Notes: a model not told the origin generated them from the letters alone. A DNA stretch of 64,000 bases from Affinundibacterium seohonense (GCF_014284305.1 NZ_JACOFW010000019.1:1-64000); one strand, 5' to 3'; positions 16,588 through 26,846 are shown, counted from the stretch's first letter. Translations and numbers: made by a program.

Positions 16588-17836
16588 AGAGTTCCTCCGA
16601 TTTTCCTGCCTCAGCCACTTGCGGTGTGCTCGACATTGTCGACATCAATAAAGGCAATTCATCGTTTTGAAATTTAAATGATGATGTCTCACGCTTCAAC
16701 CTAAAAGCACGATCAACCAGATACTGCTTGTTCGCGATATGTAAATCTTCAGGCACGCGTTGTCCGCTAGCCACATAGTAAAGATTGAGTTTTTGTCTTA
16801 TCACGATATCTAATGCTCCACCTATCGTCGCTGCTTCGTCGAGCTTTGTTAGAATACAACCAGAAAGCCCACTGCCCTGATATGCGCGAACCACCTCACT
16901 TAAGGTTTCACCCGTTGATGTCGCGTTCAAACACAATAATCGTTTTACATTCACACCAGAGCCCGATAACATCGCCACTTGCTGAGTGACCATCTTATCG
17001 CGTTGACTCACACCGACAGTGTCGATCAACACCGTATGTTTATTTTTCAGTTCGGCCAGAGCGATTTTCAAATCCGCTTCATCTTTCACCGAATGCACCA
17101 TGACACCAAGAATTTTTCCGTAAATACGTAGTTGCTCATAGCCACCGATACGATAGCCATCGGTAGTAATCAAAGCCAACTTCGAAGGGCCGTGGCGCAT
17201 GACACAGCGAGCTGCTAATTTTGCAGTCGTGGTGGTCTTTCCAACGCCTGTCGGTCCAACTAGAGCATACACACCACCCTGCTCCAAAATCTCGTTTTCA
17301 TTACTGATCGAAGTCAAATTTCTCAACAAGATCGACTTGACCCAATCAAGTCCGGCTTCCACCCCTGCGCCCTCTGGCATTTTGTCAATTAATTGACGTG
17401 ACAAACTAGCGCTCAAACCGGTGGCCAACATCTCTCGTAAAACATCTGCCTTATGGGGAGATTTTTGCTGTGTATTCATCCATGACATTTCTGACATTTT
17501 ATTTTCGAGCATACCGCGCATCGAACGAATTTCATTCATCATCAAGGCTATCTCGGCCTGACTTGAGTTGACGTCGTCACGTGCAACAAGATCAATTGGT
17601 GATGCAGGCGTAACACTTGATTTTGCACGGGGATTAAATTGTGTGGTTAAACTAGTCTTTTGTACTAGATCAGCCTCTGGCGCAATATCAGTGAGAGCTT
17701 GATCATTCATAGCGAGAATCTCTACTTGCCCATCGACATTACGATTCGACAAAATGACTGCATTCTCACCCAGCATTAACCTCACTTTTTTTAAAGCTTC
17801 TCGTGAACTAGGTGCGATAAATTTTTTGACGTTCAT
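16580..17836 (-). CDS. flhF: SRP-type GTPase FlhF
   Basis: FlhF sets the site of flagellar assembly. The 418-residue protein has the N-terminal basic motif MNVKKFIAPSSREALKKVR, a helical N domain, and an SRP-GTPase G domain from about residue 190 with P-loop VGPTGVGKTTTTAKLAA, LITTDGYRIGGYEQL, VLIDTVGVSQRDK and the TKLDEA base-recognition motif. The start overlaps the flhA stop by four bases, so the two are translationally coupled. Confidence 0.96.
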   Translation of the reverse strand: MNVKKFIAPSSREALKKVRLMLGENAVILSNRNVDGQVEILAMNDQALTDIAPEADLVQKTSLTTQFNPRAKSSVTPASPIDLVARDDVNSSQAEIALMMNEIRSMRGMLENKMSEMSWMNTQQKSPHKADVLREMLATGLSASLSRQLIDKMPEGAGVEAGLDWVKSILLRNLTSISNENEILEQGGVYALVGPTGVGKTTTTAKLAARCVMRHGPSKLALITTDGYRIGGYEQLRIYGKILGVMVHSVKDEADLKIALAELKNKHTVLIDTVGVSQRDKMVTQQVAMLSGSGVNVKRLLCLNATSTGETLSEVVRAYQGSGLSGCILTKLDEAATIGGALDIVIRQKLNLYYVASGQRVPEDLHIANKQYLVDRAFRLKRETSSFKFQNDELPLLMSTMSSTPQVAEAGKSEELFG

Positions 17837-19923
17837 ATTTGCCCTCCAACTAGGCTAGTAACTCGTATAGTCTTATTCTCTGGTAGTTCTGCGTGCGATA
17901 ACACTTTGACTTGCGGTAAAGTGCGCCTTAAGAAACGTGCCAGCAATGCGCGCAGCGGTCCTGGCACCAACAAGACTGGTGTCAATCCCAACTGTTGTTG
18001 ATGTTGTGCTGCAACCTCTGTCTGCAATGCCAAGGTATCTGCCAAACCAGGTTCCATACTGGCGCCATCTGCACCATGTCCTTGTAAGGTCTGCATCAAG
18101 AGGCGTTCTAATTTATTGTCTAGTGTCATCACCGCCAACTCATTCCCATTTGGGAAAATTTGTTGAACGATCGCACGGCCCAAAGCAACTCTAACCTGTG
18201 CGGTTAACTCATTCGCATCTTGTGTTTGCGTTGCGAATTCAGTCAGTGTCTCGACGATAGTGCGCATGTCACGGATATGCACTCCTTCGACTAGTAGGTT
18301 CTGTAGCACTTTTTGAATGACGGACAAGGACAACAAGCGGGGCGTCAAATCTTCCACCAATTTCGGCGACTCTTTACCCACATGATCCAGCAACTGCTGT
18401 ACTTCATGGCGTCCGAGTAATTCGGTCGCATTCGATGTAATTAGATGATTTAAATGCGTTGCAATTACGGTGCCCGCGTCAACTACGGTATATCCCATCG
18501 ATTGTGCTTGCTCACGCATTGAAGCATCGATCCAAACCGCAGGTAACCCAAAAGCCGGATCGGTTGTAGGAATACCTGGCAATGTGCCGGAAACCATACC
18601 TGGATCAATCGCTAAGTACTGCCCCATGTTCGCATCACCACTACCAATTTCCACGCCTTTCAACGCAATACGATACGAGCTTGGCTTTAATTCCAAGTTA
18701 TCGCGAATGTGCACTGGTGGGGATAGGAAACCAATATCCTGCGCAAATTTCTTTCGAATGCCTTTAATACGACGCAGTAGTTCGCCACCTTGATTTTTAT
18801 CGACTAAAGGAATTAAGCGATATCCCACCTCTAGTCCCAAAGTATCCACCGGCAAAATATCTTGCCAAGTAGCCTCTTCCATCTCTGGCGCTGGGGGTAC
18901 TGCGCTGGCAGCTGCAACCCCCTCCTGCGAGGGTGCAGTTTGGCTGCGTTTCTTAAGCATATAACCAGCGCCAGCCAAACTTCCGGCCAACAAAATAAAC
19001 GCGACATGTGGCATGCCGGGAATCACACCCAAACCACCAATGATTGCTGCCGTGATGTACATGACCTCTGGCTTAGTAAACAATTGGTTAATGAATTGAT
19101 TACCGATGTCCTCTTCGCTTGCAACACGAGAAACAACAATACCTGCTGCAGTGGAAATAATTAACGATGGAATTTGCGCGACTAAACCATCACCAATTGC
19201 CAACAAGGTATAAATTTTTGACGCTTCAGCAAATCCTAAATCATGCTGCACCATGCCGACAATTAAGCCACCGACGACATTGATGACTGTCACTAAAATA
19301 CCAGCAACCGCATCACCTTTAACATATTTACTGGCACCATCCATCGCACCATAGAACTCTGCTTCTTGCGCCACTTCGGTACGGCGACGTCGTGCTTCTT
19401 CTTCCGCAATCAAGCCCGCGTTCAAATCGGCATCAATCGCCATTTGCTTACCTGGCATAGCATCCAAGGCGAAACGTGCGCCGACCTCGGCAATACGCCC
19501 AGCGCCTTTCGTCACCACTGAAAAGTTAATAATCGTAATGATGATAAACACCACGATTCCGACTGCATAATTCCCGCCAATCAAAAAATGTCCAAAAGCC
19601 TCAATTACCTTCCCCGCAGCATCAGGTCCAGTATGCCCCTCAGTCAACACCACGCGCGTAGACGCGACATTCAAAGACAAGCGCAGCATCGTACTTACCA
19701 ACAGAACGGTAGGAAACACCATGAAATCCAACGGTTTCACTGTATAGAAACTAGTTAACAAAATGATGATGGCGAGGGCAATATTGAAACTGAAGAAAAT
19801 ATCTAATGCAAAACCTGGCAATGGCAGAATCATCATGGCCAACATCATGATAATCATGATAGGACCAGCAAGAGCTTTCCCGCCTTTTCCATTCAACCAT
19901 GCTGGAAAAATAAATGAGTTCAT
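17833..19923 (-). CDS. flhA: Flagellar export gate protein FlhA
   Basis: FlhA is the nonameric export-gate ring of the flagellar type III system. The 696-residue product has eight predicted membrane segments in the first 330 residues, the FHIPEP-family signature around RIAEVGARFALDAMPGKQMA and DLNAGLIAEEEARRRR, and a large cytoplasmic domain. Length equals enteric FlhA (692). It overlaps flhB upstream (four bases) and flhF downstream (four bases). Confidence 0.98.
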   Translation of the reverse strand: MNSFIFPAWLNGKGGKALAGPIMIIMMLAMMILPLPGFALDIFFSFNIALAIIILLTSFYTVKPLDFMVFPTVLLVSTMLRLSLNVASTRVVLTEGHTGPDAAGKVIEAFGHFLIGGNYAVGIVVFIIITIINFSVVTKGAGRIAEVGARFALDAMPGKQMAIDADLNAGLIAEEEARRRRTEVAQEAEFYGAMDGASKYVKGDAVAGILVTVINVVGGLIVGMVQHDLGFAEASKIYTLLAIGDGLVAQIPSLIISTAAGIVVSRVASEEDIGNQFINQLFTKPEVMYITAAIIGGLGVIPGMPHVAFILLAGSLAGAGYMLKKRSQTAPSQEGVAAASAVPPAPEMEEATWQDILPVDTLGLEVGYRLIPLVDKNQGGELLRRIKGIRKKFAQDIGFLSPPVHIRDNLELKPSSYRIALKGVEIGSGDANMGQYLAIDPGMVSGTLPGIPTTDPAFGLPAVWIDASMREQAQSMGYTVVDAGTVIATHLNHLITSNATELLGRHEVQQLLDHVGKESPKLVEDLTPRLLSLSVIQKVLQNLLVEGVHIRDMRTIVETLTEFATQTQDANELTAQVRVALGRAIVQQIFPNGNELAVMTLDNKLERLLMQTLQGHGADGASMEPGLADTLALQTEVAAQHQQQLGLTPVLLVPGPLRALLARFLRRTLPQVKVLSHAELPENKTIRVTSLVGGQI

Positions 19924-21074
19924 GTTTGTGCTCCTGCGTCTTTAGATAGCGGATCAAGTCCCGTTGGAACTTGAATATGTTTAGGTTCTATCGGTGGAAG
20001 GCCACCACTCTTACGATAGGTGCGCAATTGAAAGACATAAGCAAGAATTTCCGCAACCGCGGCATATAGACCTTCTGGAATTTCATCCCCTAATTCAGTG
20101 TGTTTATACAAAGCACGTGCGAGTGGTGGCGCTTCTAGGATGGGAACATTATTCTCTTTCGCCAGCTCACGAATTTTTGCGGCGACCGCATCTGCACCTT
20201 TAGCCACCACACGCGGCGCACCATTGCTACCATCGGCATACTTCAAAGCGACAGAAAAATGCGTAGGATTTGTCACTACCACATCTGCAGTTGGCACTTC
20301 CGCCATCATCCTACGGCGCGCCATTTCACGTTGTTGCTGACGAATTTTAGCTTTAATCTGTGGATTACCATTGGCTTCCTTTGACTCTTGAACGACTTCC
20401 TGATGTGTCATTTTTAGTTTGTCCGCATATGCCCACATTTGATAAGGCGCATCAATCGCTGCAATCAAAACTAGTCCGCCAACGATCACCAAAAAACAAA
20501 CGCCGAGCATATGTCCAAGATGGGCGCTGGCCTGATCTAATGGCTCATAAATTAAACCAAAAATCGCCTCTTTTTGGCGCGAAACGACCATCCAAGCGAT
20601 CACACCAACCAAAATCGTTTTTAAGATCGCCTTCACTAATTCTACGCCAGCTCTTGAGGACACTAAATTACCAATACCAGCAAACGGATCAAGGCGAGAA
20701 AATTTTGGTTCCAAGGCTTTGAAGCTAAATAGCCAACCACCAATCAACAAAGGGGAACCCAGTGCAGCGATCAGAAAGAGACCCGCAATAGGAAGAAAAG
20801 CGAGCATGACATCGATCACGGAATCGAGCACCTGCATTACTAGAAAATTGGCATCAAACGCTGTATTGCGTTCGAAGGACAAGCCACGAGAGAAATTTTT
20901 TGCCAGATTATTGAACAAGGTTTCGCCGTAGAAGTACAAACCACCACCTGCAGCCAATAAAACGGTGCAAGTTGATAGCTCTTTGGAACGAGGAACATCG
21001 CCCTCCTCGCGCGCTTTTTCAAGTCGCTGGGGCGATGCCGGTTCGGTCCGTTCTAATCCGCTGTCGTCAGCCAT
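19920..21074 (-). CDS. flhB: Flagellar export switch protein FlhB
   Basis: FlhB switches substrate class from rod/hook to filament. The 384-residue protein starts ADDSGLERTEPASPQRLEKA, has four membrane segments (about residues 30-210) and a cytoplasmic domain with the self-cleavage site in VVVTNPTHFSVALKY (Asn-Pro-Thr-His) at about residue 269. It is the first gene of flhB-flhA-flhF-flhG-fliA-motC-motD, all with overlaps or gaps under 20 bp. No clear promoter was found in the 226 bp upstream. Confidence 0.98.
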   Translation of the reverse strand: MADDSGLERTEPASPQRLEKAREEGDVPRSKELSTCTVLLAAGGGLYFYGETLFNNLAKNFSRGLSFERNTAFDANFLVMQVLDSVIDVMLAFLPIAGLFLIAALGSPLLIGGWLFSFKALEPKFSRLDPFAGIGNLVSSRAGVELVKAILKTILVGVIAWMVVSRQKEAIFGLIYEPLDQASAHLGHMLGVCFLVIVGGLVLIAAIDAPYQMWAYADKLKMTHQEVVQESKEANGNPQIKAKIRQQQREMARRRMMAEVPTADVVVTNPTHFSVALKYADGSNGAPRVVAKGADAVAAKIRELAKENNVPILEAPPLARALYKHTELGDEIPEGLYAAVAEILAYVFQLRTYRKSGGLPPIEPKHIQVPTGLDPLSKDAGAQT

Positions 21075-21152
21075 TGTTCATCCAATTTCGATGGAAATAT
21101 AATTTAATTTCCCTAGGACAAATTATTCACGAAATCAGGTCAAGGAGATCGG

Positions 21153-21272
21153 ATGAATAGAATGGGATTCCACCCTCTTTTCCAAGAGAATAAGAGAGCG
21201 ATTGAGAAGAAAACGATTGAAGACAAACTGCGCGCTAACGACTCAAACATCAGAGAAAAATCTGAGGATTGA
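21153..21272 (+). CDS. Possible small charged protein (39 residues), unrecognised
   Basis: Between flhB and the EAL/HDOD gene, both on the other strand, an ATG at 21153 is preceded by AAGGAG with five to six bases spacing. It opens a 39-codon frame ending in TGA at 21270-21272. The product begins MNRMGFHPLFQENKRAIEKK and is strongly charged, with no signal or membrane segment. I do not recognise it. The good ribosome binding site is the only support, and a frame this short can arise by chance. Confidence 0.25.
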   Translation: MNRMGFHPLFQENKRAIEKKTIEDKLRANDSNIREKSED

Positions 21273-21300
21273 ATCGATAGGCAAAAACAGGGGGAATTAC

Positions 21301-22518
21301 TTAGGCGGCTGCAGAAATATTTTTAGCCCAAACCAATGCAGATAAATGCGCCTTATTCACATCAATAGGAGACACTTTGAGCGTTTCTGCAATCGAAGAC
21401 ACTAACATGCTATTTAATTCACAGGCTTCAGCCAGTGCAAGATAAGGGCCATAAACGCCGCTTCTTGATACCAAGGCCTCTACCACAGGTTCAGGCAGCT
21501 GAATCGTTGACAAGACTTCTTCCATCGGAATTCCCAACAAGCGATCCAATAAAGAAAACATACCCGCAACAAATAAATTTTCCGCTTCACTCTTAGACAT
21601 AAACGGCTGCCCAAGGATCTCAGCAAAGCGACCACGCACAATTGCCGTTTCTAAAAGCACTGGAGAATTACCACTCGTACTAGCGGTTGCCAACAACAAA
21701 GAGAGCCAACGATACAAGGGGCTATAGCCCAAAATGGTGACAGCATGCTTTAGTGACTGCACCTCAGTTCGCAAACCAAAGCCTGCAGAATTAATATATC
21801 TCAATAATTTATAGGCCAAAGCAGCATCACGTTTGACGACGGTTTCTAATTGTTGGATATCCGCATTTTTGCGGATCATTTCCATTAGCTGCAGAATCGT
21901 TGTTTGAGTCGTATTTAAGCCTTTTTGCGCAACATTTGGCCTCGGCGTCAAATGTAGTTTTCCAACAAAACTAGATAGCCCTAACGCGGCACACGCATCG
22001 AAATCTTGCCAACTTCCGACATTGCGGGCGACCATCTGCACATTGGATTGTTTTAGTGCAGCATACATTTTCGCTTGCGCCGCCAAGTTACTAGCGTCCA
22101 ACTGCACTTCAAAGTGCGTAATCAATGAAAAGAACGAGCGTTCCAATGCAGAAATATCCGCATTTTTAAGGCAAATACCAAAGCCTAAAGCCCGCAGCTC
22201 TTTGATAGCTGAAAGCGCAACTTCATCACCGAAATAGCGCTTAGAAAAAATTAGGACAGTGTTTTTGGGGGACAGTTGACGTAAACCTTCGGCTTGTAAT
22301 AAGCCTGGGACAGCTTCCAAAAAAATGAGGCTATCACCTAGCAAGAAACCTTTTTCATCGTCATTAAACTCATCTGCAACAAAAGACATTAACGAACTTA
22401 ACGCAGCAGTATCAAGCTCAGCGGTCTTTGCATTATCTTGCCACGACAATTGAAAACCAATCACACGTTGTGAAGGGTCAAGCAATGGCTCCCGAACAAT
22501 GAACTTTACATCACTCAT
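21301..22518 (-). CDS. EAL/HDOD domain signalling protein (YuxH-like)
   Basis: A 405-residue protein of the type with a degenerate EAL domain at the N-terminus (REPLLDPSQRVIGFQLSW, then ELRALGFGICLKNADISALE) and a C-terminal HDOD domain (about 200-400: QLMEMIRKNADIQQLETVVK, LLRYINSAGFGLRTEVQSLK, AVTILGYSPLYRWLSLLL). The EAL signature itself and the metal-binding residues are not seen, so c-di-GMP hydrolysis is unlikely. Such proteins are usually regulatory scaffolds. It follows the dead cheZ and precedes flhB by 226 bp, so a link to motility is suggested by position only. Confidence 0.85.
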   Translation of the reverse strand: MSDVKFIVREPLLDPSQRVIGFQLSWQDNAKTAELDTAALSSLMSFVADEFNDDEKGFLLGDSLIFLEAVPGLLQAEGLRQLSPKNTVLIFSKRYFGDEVALSAIKELRALGFGICLKNADISALERSFFSLITHFEVQLDASNLAAQAKMYAALKQSNVQMVARNVGSWQDFDACAALGLSSFVGKLHLTPRPNVAQKGLNTTQTTILQLMEMIRKNADIQQLETVVKRDAALAYKLLRYINSAGFGLRTEVQSLKHAVTILGYSPLYRWLSLLLATASTSGNSPVLLETAIVRGRFAEILGQPFMSKSEAENLFVAGMFSLLDRLLGIPMEEVLSTIQLPEPVVEALVSRSGVYGPYLALAEACELNSMLVSSIAETLKVSPIDVNKAHLSALVWAKNISAAA

Positions 22519-22538
22519 AAATTTTAATTATTAAATTA

Positions 22539-23090
22539 TTAGAAACTAAGGCTGCCTAACCGATCATCAACCTGCCCGCATAAGTGACAACGTCAAACTT
22601 GCCTCTGAGTTATTTGTGCCCCATTAGAAGGCCAACCATACGAGAACGCTCTACTTTGCCGGAAGAATACTCAATCAATAACTGAACAAATTGTTGTTCG
22701 ACATTCTGAATCAGCTCAGTGATTTTTCTAACAATTTGCTTAGTCAATCCCTGAAAACATTACACAATCACAACATCAATCAAGTGTGCTTTCGTTTTAC
22801 GAAAGTGATCAGTTGCTAAGACTGAGCAGTAAGGATCGCACATCAACATCCATTGCTTAGTGAAAAATCGCAGCAACGGTCGCATTTAATGCCCCACGTA
22901 CCGCCTTCACTGACGCTCTCACAACGAAATCGAGTCGATCACGCGCATCCGAAACATCCTAAGTAGCACGCTCAAATAACTTATCCAATCCCAACCCGCG
23001 AAAGCTATCATGAAGCACTCTAGTGAAGTGACCTACACGTCTTTACAATTCGTCGTGTTGAGAATGAACGCCAAGATCGATTTCCACTTT
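22539..23090 (-). pseudogene. cheZ: Decayed cheZ (CheY-P phosphatase) remnant
   Basis: The 604-bp gap after cheY has no intact frame, but minus-strand translation gives CheZ block by block. ERAT*DVSDARDRLDFVV matches the enteric AEAIPDARDRLYYVV region. KAHLIDVVIV*CFQGLTKQI matches AQLLEIMMAQDFQDLTGQV with identical spacing. QNVEQQFVQLLIEYS follows, and VDDRLGSLSF at the end matches the CheY-binding tail VDDLLDSLGF. In-frame stops are at 23043-23045 (TAA), 22959-22961 (TAG), 22760-22762 (TAA) and 22610-22612 (TAA). At least one single-base frameshift lies just before the VDD tail. No start codon was found. The catalytic Asp and Gln of the phosphatase motif are changed or lost. Confidence 0.92.
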
Positions 23091-23113
23091 CGCTCCGAAA
23101 CTCTATCTCAGCG

Positions 23114-23509
23114 CTATGCAGGCTTGCCTAATTTTTCAAAGATTTTGGAAAGTTTTTCATCTAACGTTGCTGCGGTAAATGGTTTTACAACATAGCCATT
23201 TGCTCCCGCTTGCGCGGCTGCAATAATGTTTTCTTTCTTCGCTTCTGCCGTCACCATCAATACCGGCAATTTGGCTAAAGCTGGATCCGCGCGGATATGT
23301 TGCAACATAGTGAGGCCATCCATGTTGGGCATATTCCAATCTGAAATCACAAAATCAAAATCACCACTCTTTAACTTTGCCAAACCAAGCGCGCCGTCTT
23401 CCGCTTCATCGACGTTCGAATACCCAAGTTCCTTCAACAGATTACGTACGATACGACGCATCGTCGAAAAATCGTCAACTACTAAAAATTTGAGGTTTTG
23501 ATCAGCCAT
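23114..23509 (-). CDS. cheY: Chemotaxis response regulator CheY
   Basis: CheY-P binds the flagellar switch. The 131-residue single-domain receiver has the acidic pocket ([11 protein letters not shown]), phosphoacceptor Asp in [17 protein letters not shown], Thr in [12 protein letters not shown] and Lys in [12 protein letters not shown]. It lies directly upstream of the dead cheZ, the classic cheY-cheZ arrangement, and 95 bp after cheB. A weak sigma-28-like -10 (ACCGATAA) lies at 23554-23547. Confidence 0.97.
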   Translation of the reverse strand: MADQNLKFLVVDDFSTMRRIVRNLLKELGYSNVDEAEDGALGLAKLKSGDFDFVISDWNMPNMDGLTMLQHIRADPALAKLPVLMVTAEAKKENIIAAAQAGANGYVVKPFTAATLDEKLSKIFEKLGKPA

Positions 23510-23604
23510 AACTTACTCCATAAAATCACAAGGACCGTAGACCATATTATCGGTTATATAAACATCTTTGGGTACTTCTTTACATCCATAACTACATTTT
23601 TTAC

Positions 23605-24681
23605 TTAAACCCTCAGTGCACGACTGCCATGCTGATCTAAATACTGCAAAACACGATGTGGCAGCTCATTTAATGGCGCGATATCATTGACGGCACCAAC
23701 AGCAATTGCTTCCCTTGGCATGCCAAAGACCACACAACTCGCTTCATCTTGCGCAAAATTGTACGCCCCAGAATTCTTCATTTCTAACATTCCTTCGGCA
23801 CCATCTTTTCCCATCCCAGTTAAAATAACACCGACAGCATTTTTACCGGCGTACTTGGCCGCGGAGCGAAACAAAACATCGACAGATGGACGATGTCGAT
23901 TTACTGGCGCGTCGTCACTCAATTCAGTAACATAATTCGCACCACTACGAGCAAGCAACAGATGCGAATGACCAGGTGCAATATAGGCATGTCCTGGCAA
24001 AATACGCTCACCACCGACGGCTTCAGAAACCGAAATTTTACACAAACCGTCTAAACGCTTAGCAAACGACTTGGTGAACCCCTCTGGCATATGTTGCGTG
24101 ATCAAAATACCCGGACAATCCGAAGGCATTTGACTTAGAAAATTTTTGATGGCCTCGGTTCCACCAGTTGAAGCACCGACAATGATTAACTTTTCACTAC
24201 TAACTAATGGGTTCCTTACTGAGGGAAGCACTGCATGTGCCTGCGACGTTGCAGCACTTGTACTAACCGCTCTCGACCGAATTTTTGCTTTCGATGCTGC
24301 ACGAATTTTGTCAGTGATGACTTGAGCATATTCCAACATGCCGCTTTGAATCGAAAGCTTGGGTTTAGTCACAAAGTCAACTGCCCCCAACTCTAATGCA
24401 CGCATCGTAATTTCGGACCCACGTTCAGTTAAGGACGACACCATAATCACAGGCATTGGACGCAATCGCATTAACTTCTCTAAAAAATCGAGGCCGTCCA
24501 TTTTTGGCATTTCAACATCTAAGGTCAGCACATCGGGATTACATTGTTTAATTAATTCCCTTGCAACCAAAGGATCAGGCGCCACGCCAACTACTTCCAT
24601 ATCGTTCTGTGAGCGAATGATTTCACTCAAGATACTTCGTATCAGCGCAGAATCATCGATGATCAATACTTTAATTTTCAT
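23605..24681 (-). CDS. cheB: Chemoreceptor methylesterase/deamidase CheB
   Basis: CheB demethylates and deamidates chemoreceptors when phosphorylated by CheA. The 358-residue protein has an N-terminal receiver ([17 protein letters not shown], Asp in [17 protein letters not shown]) and a C-terminal esterase domain with the serine in [12 protein letters not shown], the histidine in [13 protein letters not shown] and the aspartate in [11 protein letters not shown]. It follows cheD by 72 bp. Confidence 0.97.
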   Translation of the reverse strand: MKIKVLIIDDSALIRSILSEIIRSQNDMEVVGVAPDPLVARELIKQCNPDVLTLDVEMPKMDGLDFLEKLMRLRPMPVIMVSSLTERGSEITMRALELGAVDFVTKPKLSIQSGMLEYAQVITDKIRAASKAKIRSRAVSTSAATSQAHAVLPSVRNPLVSSEKLIIVGASTGGTEAIKNFLSQMPSDCPGILITQHMPEGFTKSFAKRLDGLCKISVSEAVGGERILPGHAYIAPGHSHLLLARSGANYVTELSDDAPVNRHRPSVDVLFRSAAKYAGKNAVGVILTGMGKDGAEGMLEMKNSGAYNFAQDEASCVVFGMPREAIAVGAVNDIAPLNELPHRVLQYLDQHGSRALRV

Positions 24682-24753
24682 TCTGCCCTCACGGTACGCA
24701 ACTGTCTGGTTTCAGAATAACTCTGATGGCGCTAATTTCACGAATAAATTGGA

Positions 24754-25362
24754 TCAAAATAAATCAATATCACCACCAACTGGCGCACTTTTCAATCGAC
24801 TTGCATAATCGAGTTCACGTTTTTTCAAAGTATCGTTATGCTCAACTTTTAACTTTTTCACCAAAACTTTACCGGTCCTCGGAAAGAAGTACACTTTACG
24901 CGGATAAATATCATTTAAATCTTCCGCAATCACTCGCATTCTTTCCATCCGCAGATAGTCCAATACAAATTTCGCATTTCTTTCACCCACATTAATGGCA
25001 GTGAAACCACGCAATACATTACCACCACCAAAAACCTTCGCCTCCATATTTTCTCGGCGAGCTCCAGCTTTCAGCAATTCGTTAATCAATACTTCCATGG
25101 CGTAAGTTCCATAGCGCATCGAAGCCGACACCGGGTTTTCGGAGTTCTCACCACCATCAGGTAGCATAAAATGATTCATGCCACCGACACCGGAAACACG
25201 ATCACGAATACAAGCTGATACGCACGATCCTAAAACCGTCACAATCAACATGTCTTTCCCGGTAAAATAAAATTCCCCAGGTAAAATCTTAGCCGCATCA
25301 CAATCAAAAGTGCGATCATAATAAACGTTAGTGGCAAAGTGTTCTTCACTAAACTGACTCAT
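24754..25362 (-). CDS. cheD: Chemoreceptor glutamine deamidase CheD
   Basis: A 202-residue CheD with the catalytic cysteine in VTVLGSCVSACIRD and histidine in GGMNHFMLPDG. It deamidates receptor glutamines. The C-terminus extends past the usual core and ends VGGDIDLF, closely similar to the end of the QDLT protein at 29361-29909. No cheC is seen in the window. It lies 3 bp after cheR and is part of the che operon. Confidence 0.95.
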   Translation of the reverse strand: MSQFSEEHFATNVYYDRTFDCDAAKILPGEFYFTGKDMLIVTVLGSCVSACIRDRVSGVGGMNHFMLPDGGENSENPVSASMRYGTYAMEVLINELLKAGARRENMEAKVFGGGNVLRGFTAINVGERNAKFVLDYLRMERMRVIAEDLNDIYPRKVYFFPRTGKVLVKKLKVEHNDTLKKRELDYASRLKSAPVGGDIDLF

Positions 25363-25365
25363 GGA

Positions 25366-26253
25366 TCACCCTTTATTTAAATCATAAGAATTCGACTTCT
25401 TACGTTTATCTTCTTGACTCGCCAACACATAAACCGTTTTGCCGCGCAATTTAAAATCATCAGAAACATATAAGAAATTCTCTGAATGACCTGCAAACAA
25501 TAAACCATCGGACTTCAACAGCGGTACAAATTTCTTTAAGATGCTAGATTGAGTTGGCTTGTCAAAATAAATCATGACATTTCTGCAGAAAATTGCATCA
25601 AACTCACCACTTAAGCTCCAACGATCTTCCAACAAATTTAGTGACTCAAAACTAATTAGCTGTCTTAGCTCCGGCCTTACCAGAACAGTACCTTCATTTT
25701 TCCCTCTGCCTTTCAAAAAATACTTTCGAACAATATCGTTCGGCAATTTTTCGATTCTATCCGCGTTGTAAACACCTCGTGCCGCAACGCTAAGTACATT
25801 GGTATCAATGTCGGTCGCAATTATTTCTACATTGGGCTTAATAGTTCCCAATGCTTCACAAATACAAATCGCAATCGAATATGGCTCCTCTCCCGTCGAA
25901 CTAGCGGAACACCAAACTCTTAAATGTCCGGATTTCTTCTTTACATGTTCAGCCAAAATCGGGAAATGGTGTTCTTCACGAAAAAATGAAGTTAAATTCG
26001 TCGTCAACGCATTCGTAAATGACTCCCATTCATTGCTATTAATCTCTCGTTCCAGCATATCTAGATAAATAGAAAACGAGTTTATTCCCGTGGCACGCAG
26101 TCTTCTCGCAAGCCTGCTGTACACCATTTCCTGCTTACTATCCGACAAAGAGATTCCAGCACGTTGATAAATCAAACTACGTACACGATCAAAATCGCGA
26201 TTGTTGAATGTAAACTCTTTCTCACCGTCGGATCGATCTGCTGGCTTTGCCAT
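25366..26253 (-). CDS. cheR: Chemoreceptor methyltransferase CheR
   Basis: CheR methylates receptor glutamates with S-adenosylmethionine. The product is 295 residues from the ATG at 26253; a TTG 33 bases earlier opens the same frame but is less likely. The N-terminal helical domain (DRVRSLIYQRAGISLSDSK) is followed by the methyltransferase domain with VWCSASSTGEEPYSIAI, EIIATDIDTNVLSVA, FDAIFCRNVMIYF and LFAGHSENF. It sits between cheW and cheD. Confidence 0.96.
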   Translation of the reverse strand: MAKPADRSDGEKEFTFNNRDFDRVRSLIYQRAGISLSDSKQEMVYSRLARRLRATGINSFSIYLDMLEREINSNEWESFTNALTTNLTSFFREEHHFPILAEHVKKKSGHLRVWCSASSTGEEPYSIAICICEALGTIKPNVEIIATDIDTNVLSVAARGVYNADRIEKLPNDIVRKYFLKGRGKNEGTVLVRPELRQLISFESLNLLEDRWSLSGEFDAIFCRNVMIYFDKPTQSSILKKFVPLLKSDGLLFAGHSENFLYVSDDFKLRGKTVYVLASQEDKRKKSNSYDLNKG

Positions 26254-26302
26254 TCGTTTTTTCCACTTCCCAAAAATTTCCTGCAATTCAGAGCAGTTAT
26301 AC

Positions 26303-26809
26303 TCAATCCGCGTGATCCATTAGACCCATCTCAGGACTAGACATCAATTTTTCGATATCAACCAATATCAACATACGCTCTTCTAATGTACCAAGGCCAA
26401 TCAAGAAATCATTGTTAAATGTCGTATTCATCTCTGGAGCAGGACGAACCTGTGCAGGAAGCAGTGTCATCACGTCTGACACGCTATCGACCACCATACC
26501 AACCACTCGAGTACCAATATTGAGAATAATCACCACGGTCAATTGATCATAGGTCGGCGTACCTAAATTAAACTTAATACGCATATCAACAATTGGTACG
26601 ATAATTCCGCGCAAGTTAATGACACCCTTTAAAAACTCGGGTGCATTGGCGATCCTGGTCACAGCCTCGTATCCACGAATTTCCTGAACCTTTAAAATAT
26701 CAATCCCATACTCTTCATTTCCGAGAGTAAAAGCTAAGAACTCATGCGTAGTAAGGTCGCCATTCTCGGATTGTATTTTCTTACCTAAGCCATCTGAGTT
26801 TTGTATCAT
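26303..26809 (-). CDS. cheW: Chemotaxis coupling protein CheW
   Basis: CheW links receptors to CheA. From ATG at 26809 (AGGA seven bases upstream) the product has 168 residues, forming a single CheW SH3-like domain: [54 protein letters not shown]. An earlier in-frame TTG is the alternative start. It lies 37 bp after cheA. Confidence 0.97.
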   Translation of the reverse strand: MIQNSDGLGKKIQSENGDLTTHEFLAFTLGNEEYGIDILKVQEIRGYEAVTRIANAPEFLKGVINLRGIIVPIVDMRIKFNLGTPTYDQLTVVIILNIGTRVVGMVVDSVSDVMTLLPAQVRPAPEMNTTFNNDFLIGLGTLEERMLILVDIEKLMSSPEMGLMDHAD

Positions 26810-26846
26810 GATCAATTCCTCTTAAAACTTATTAATCTCAAAAAAT

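Noticed and set aside
23547-23573. Sigma-28 promoter for cheY (ACCGATAA on the minus strand)
   Set aside because: The -10 is good but the expected -35 octamer reads ACCCAAAG, so support is too weak for a feature.
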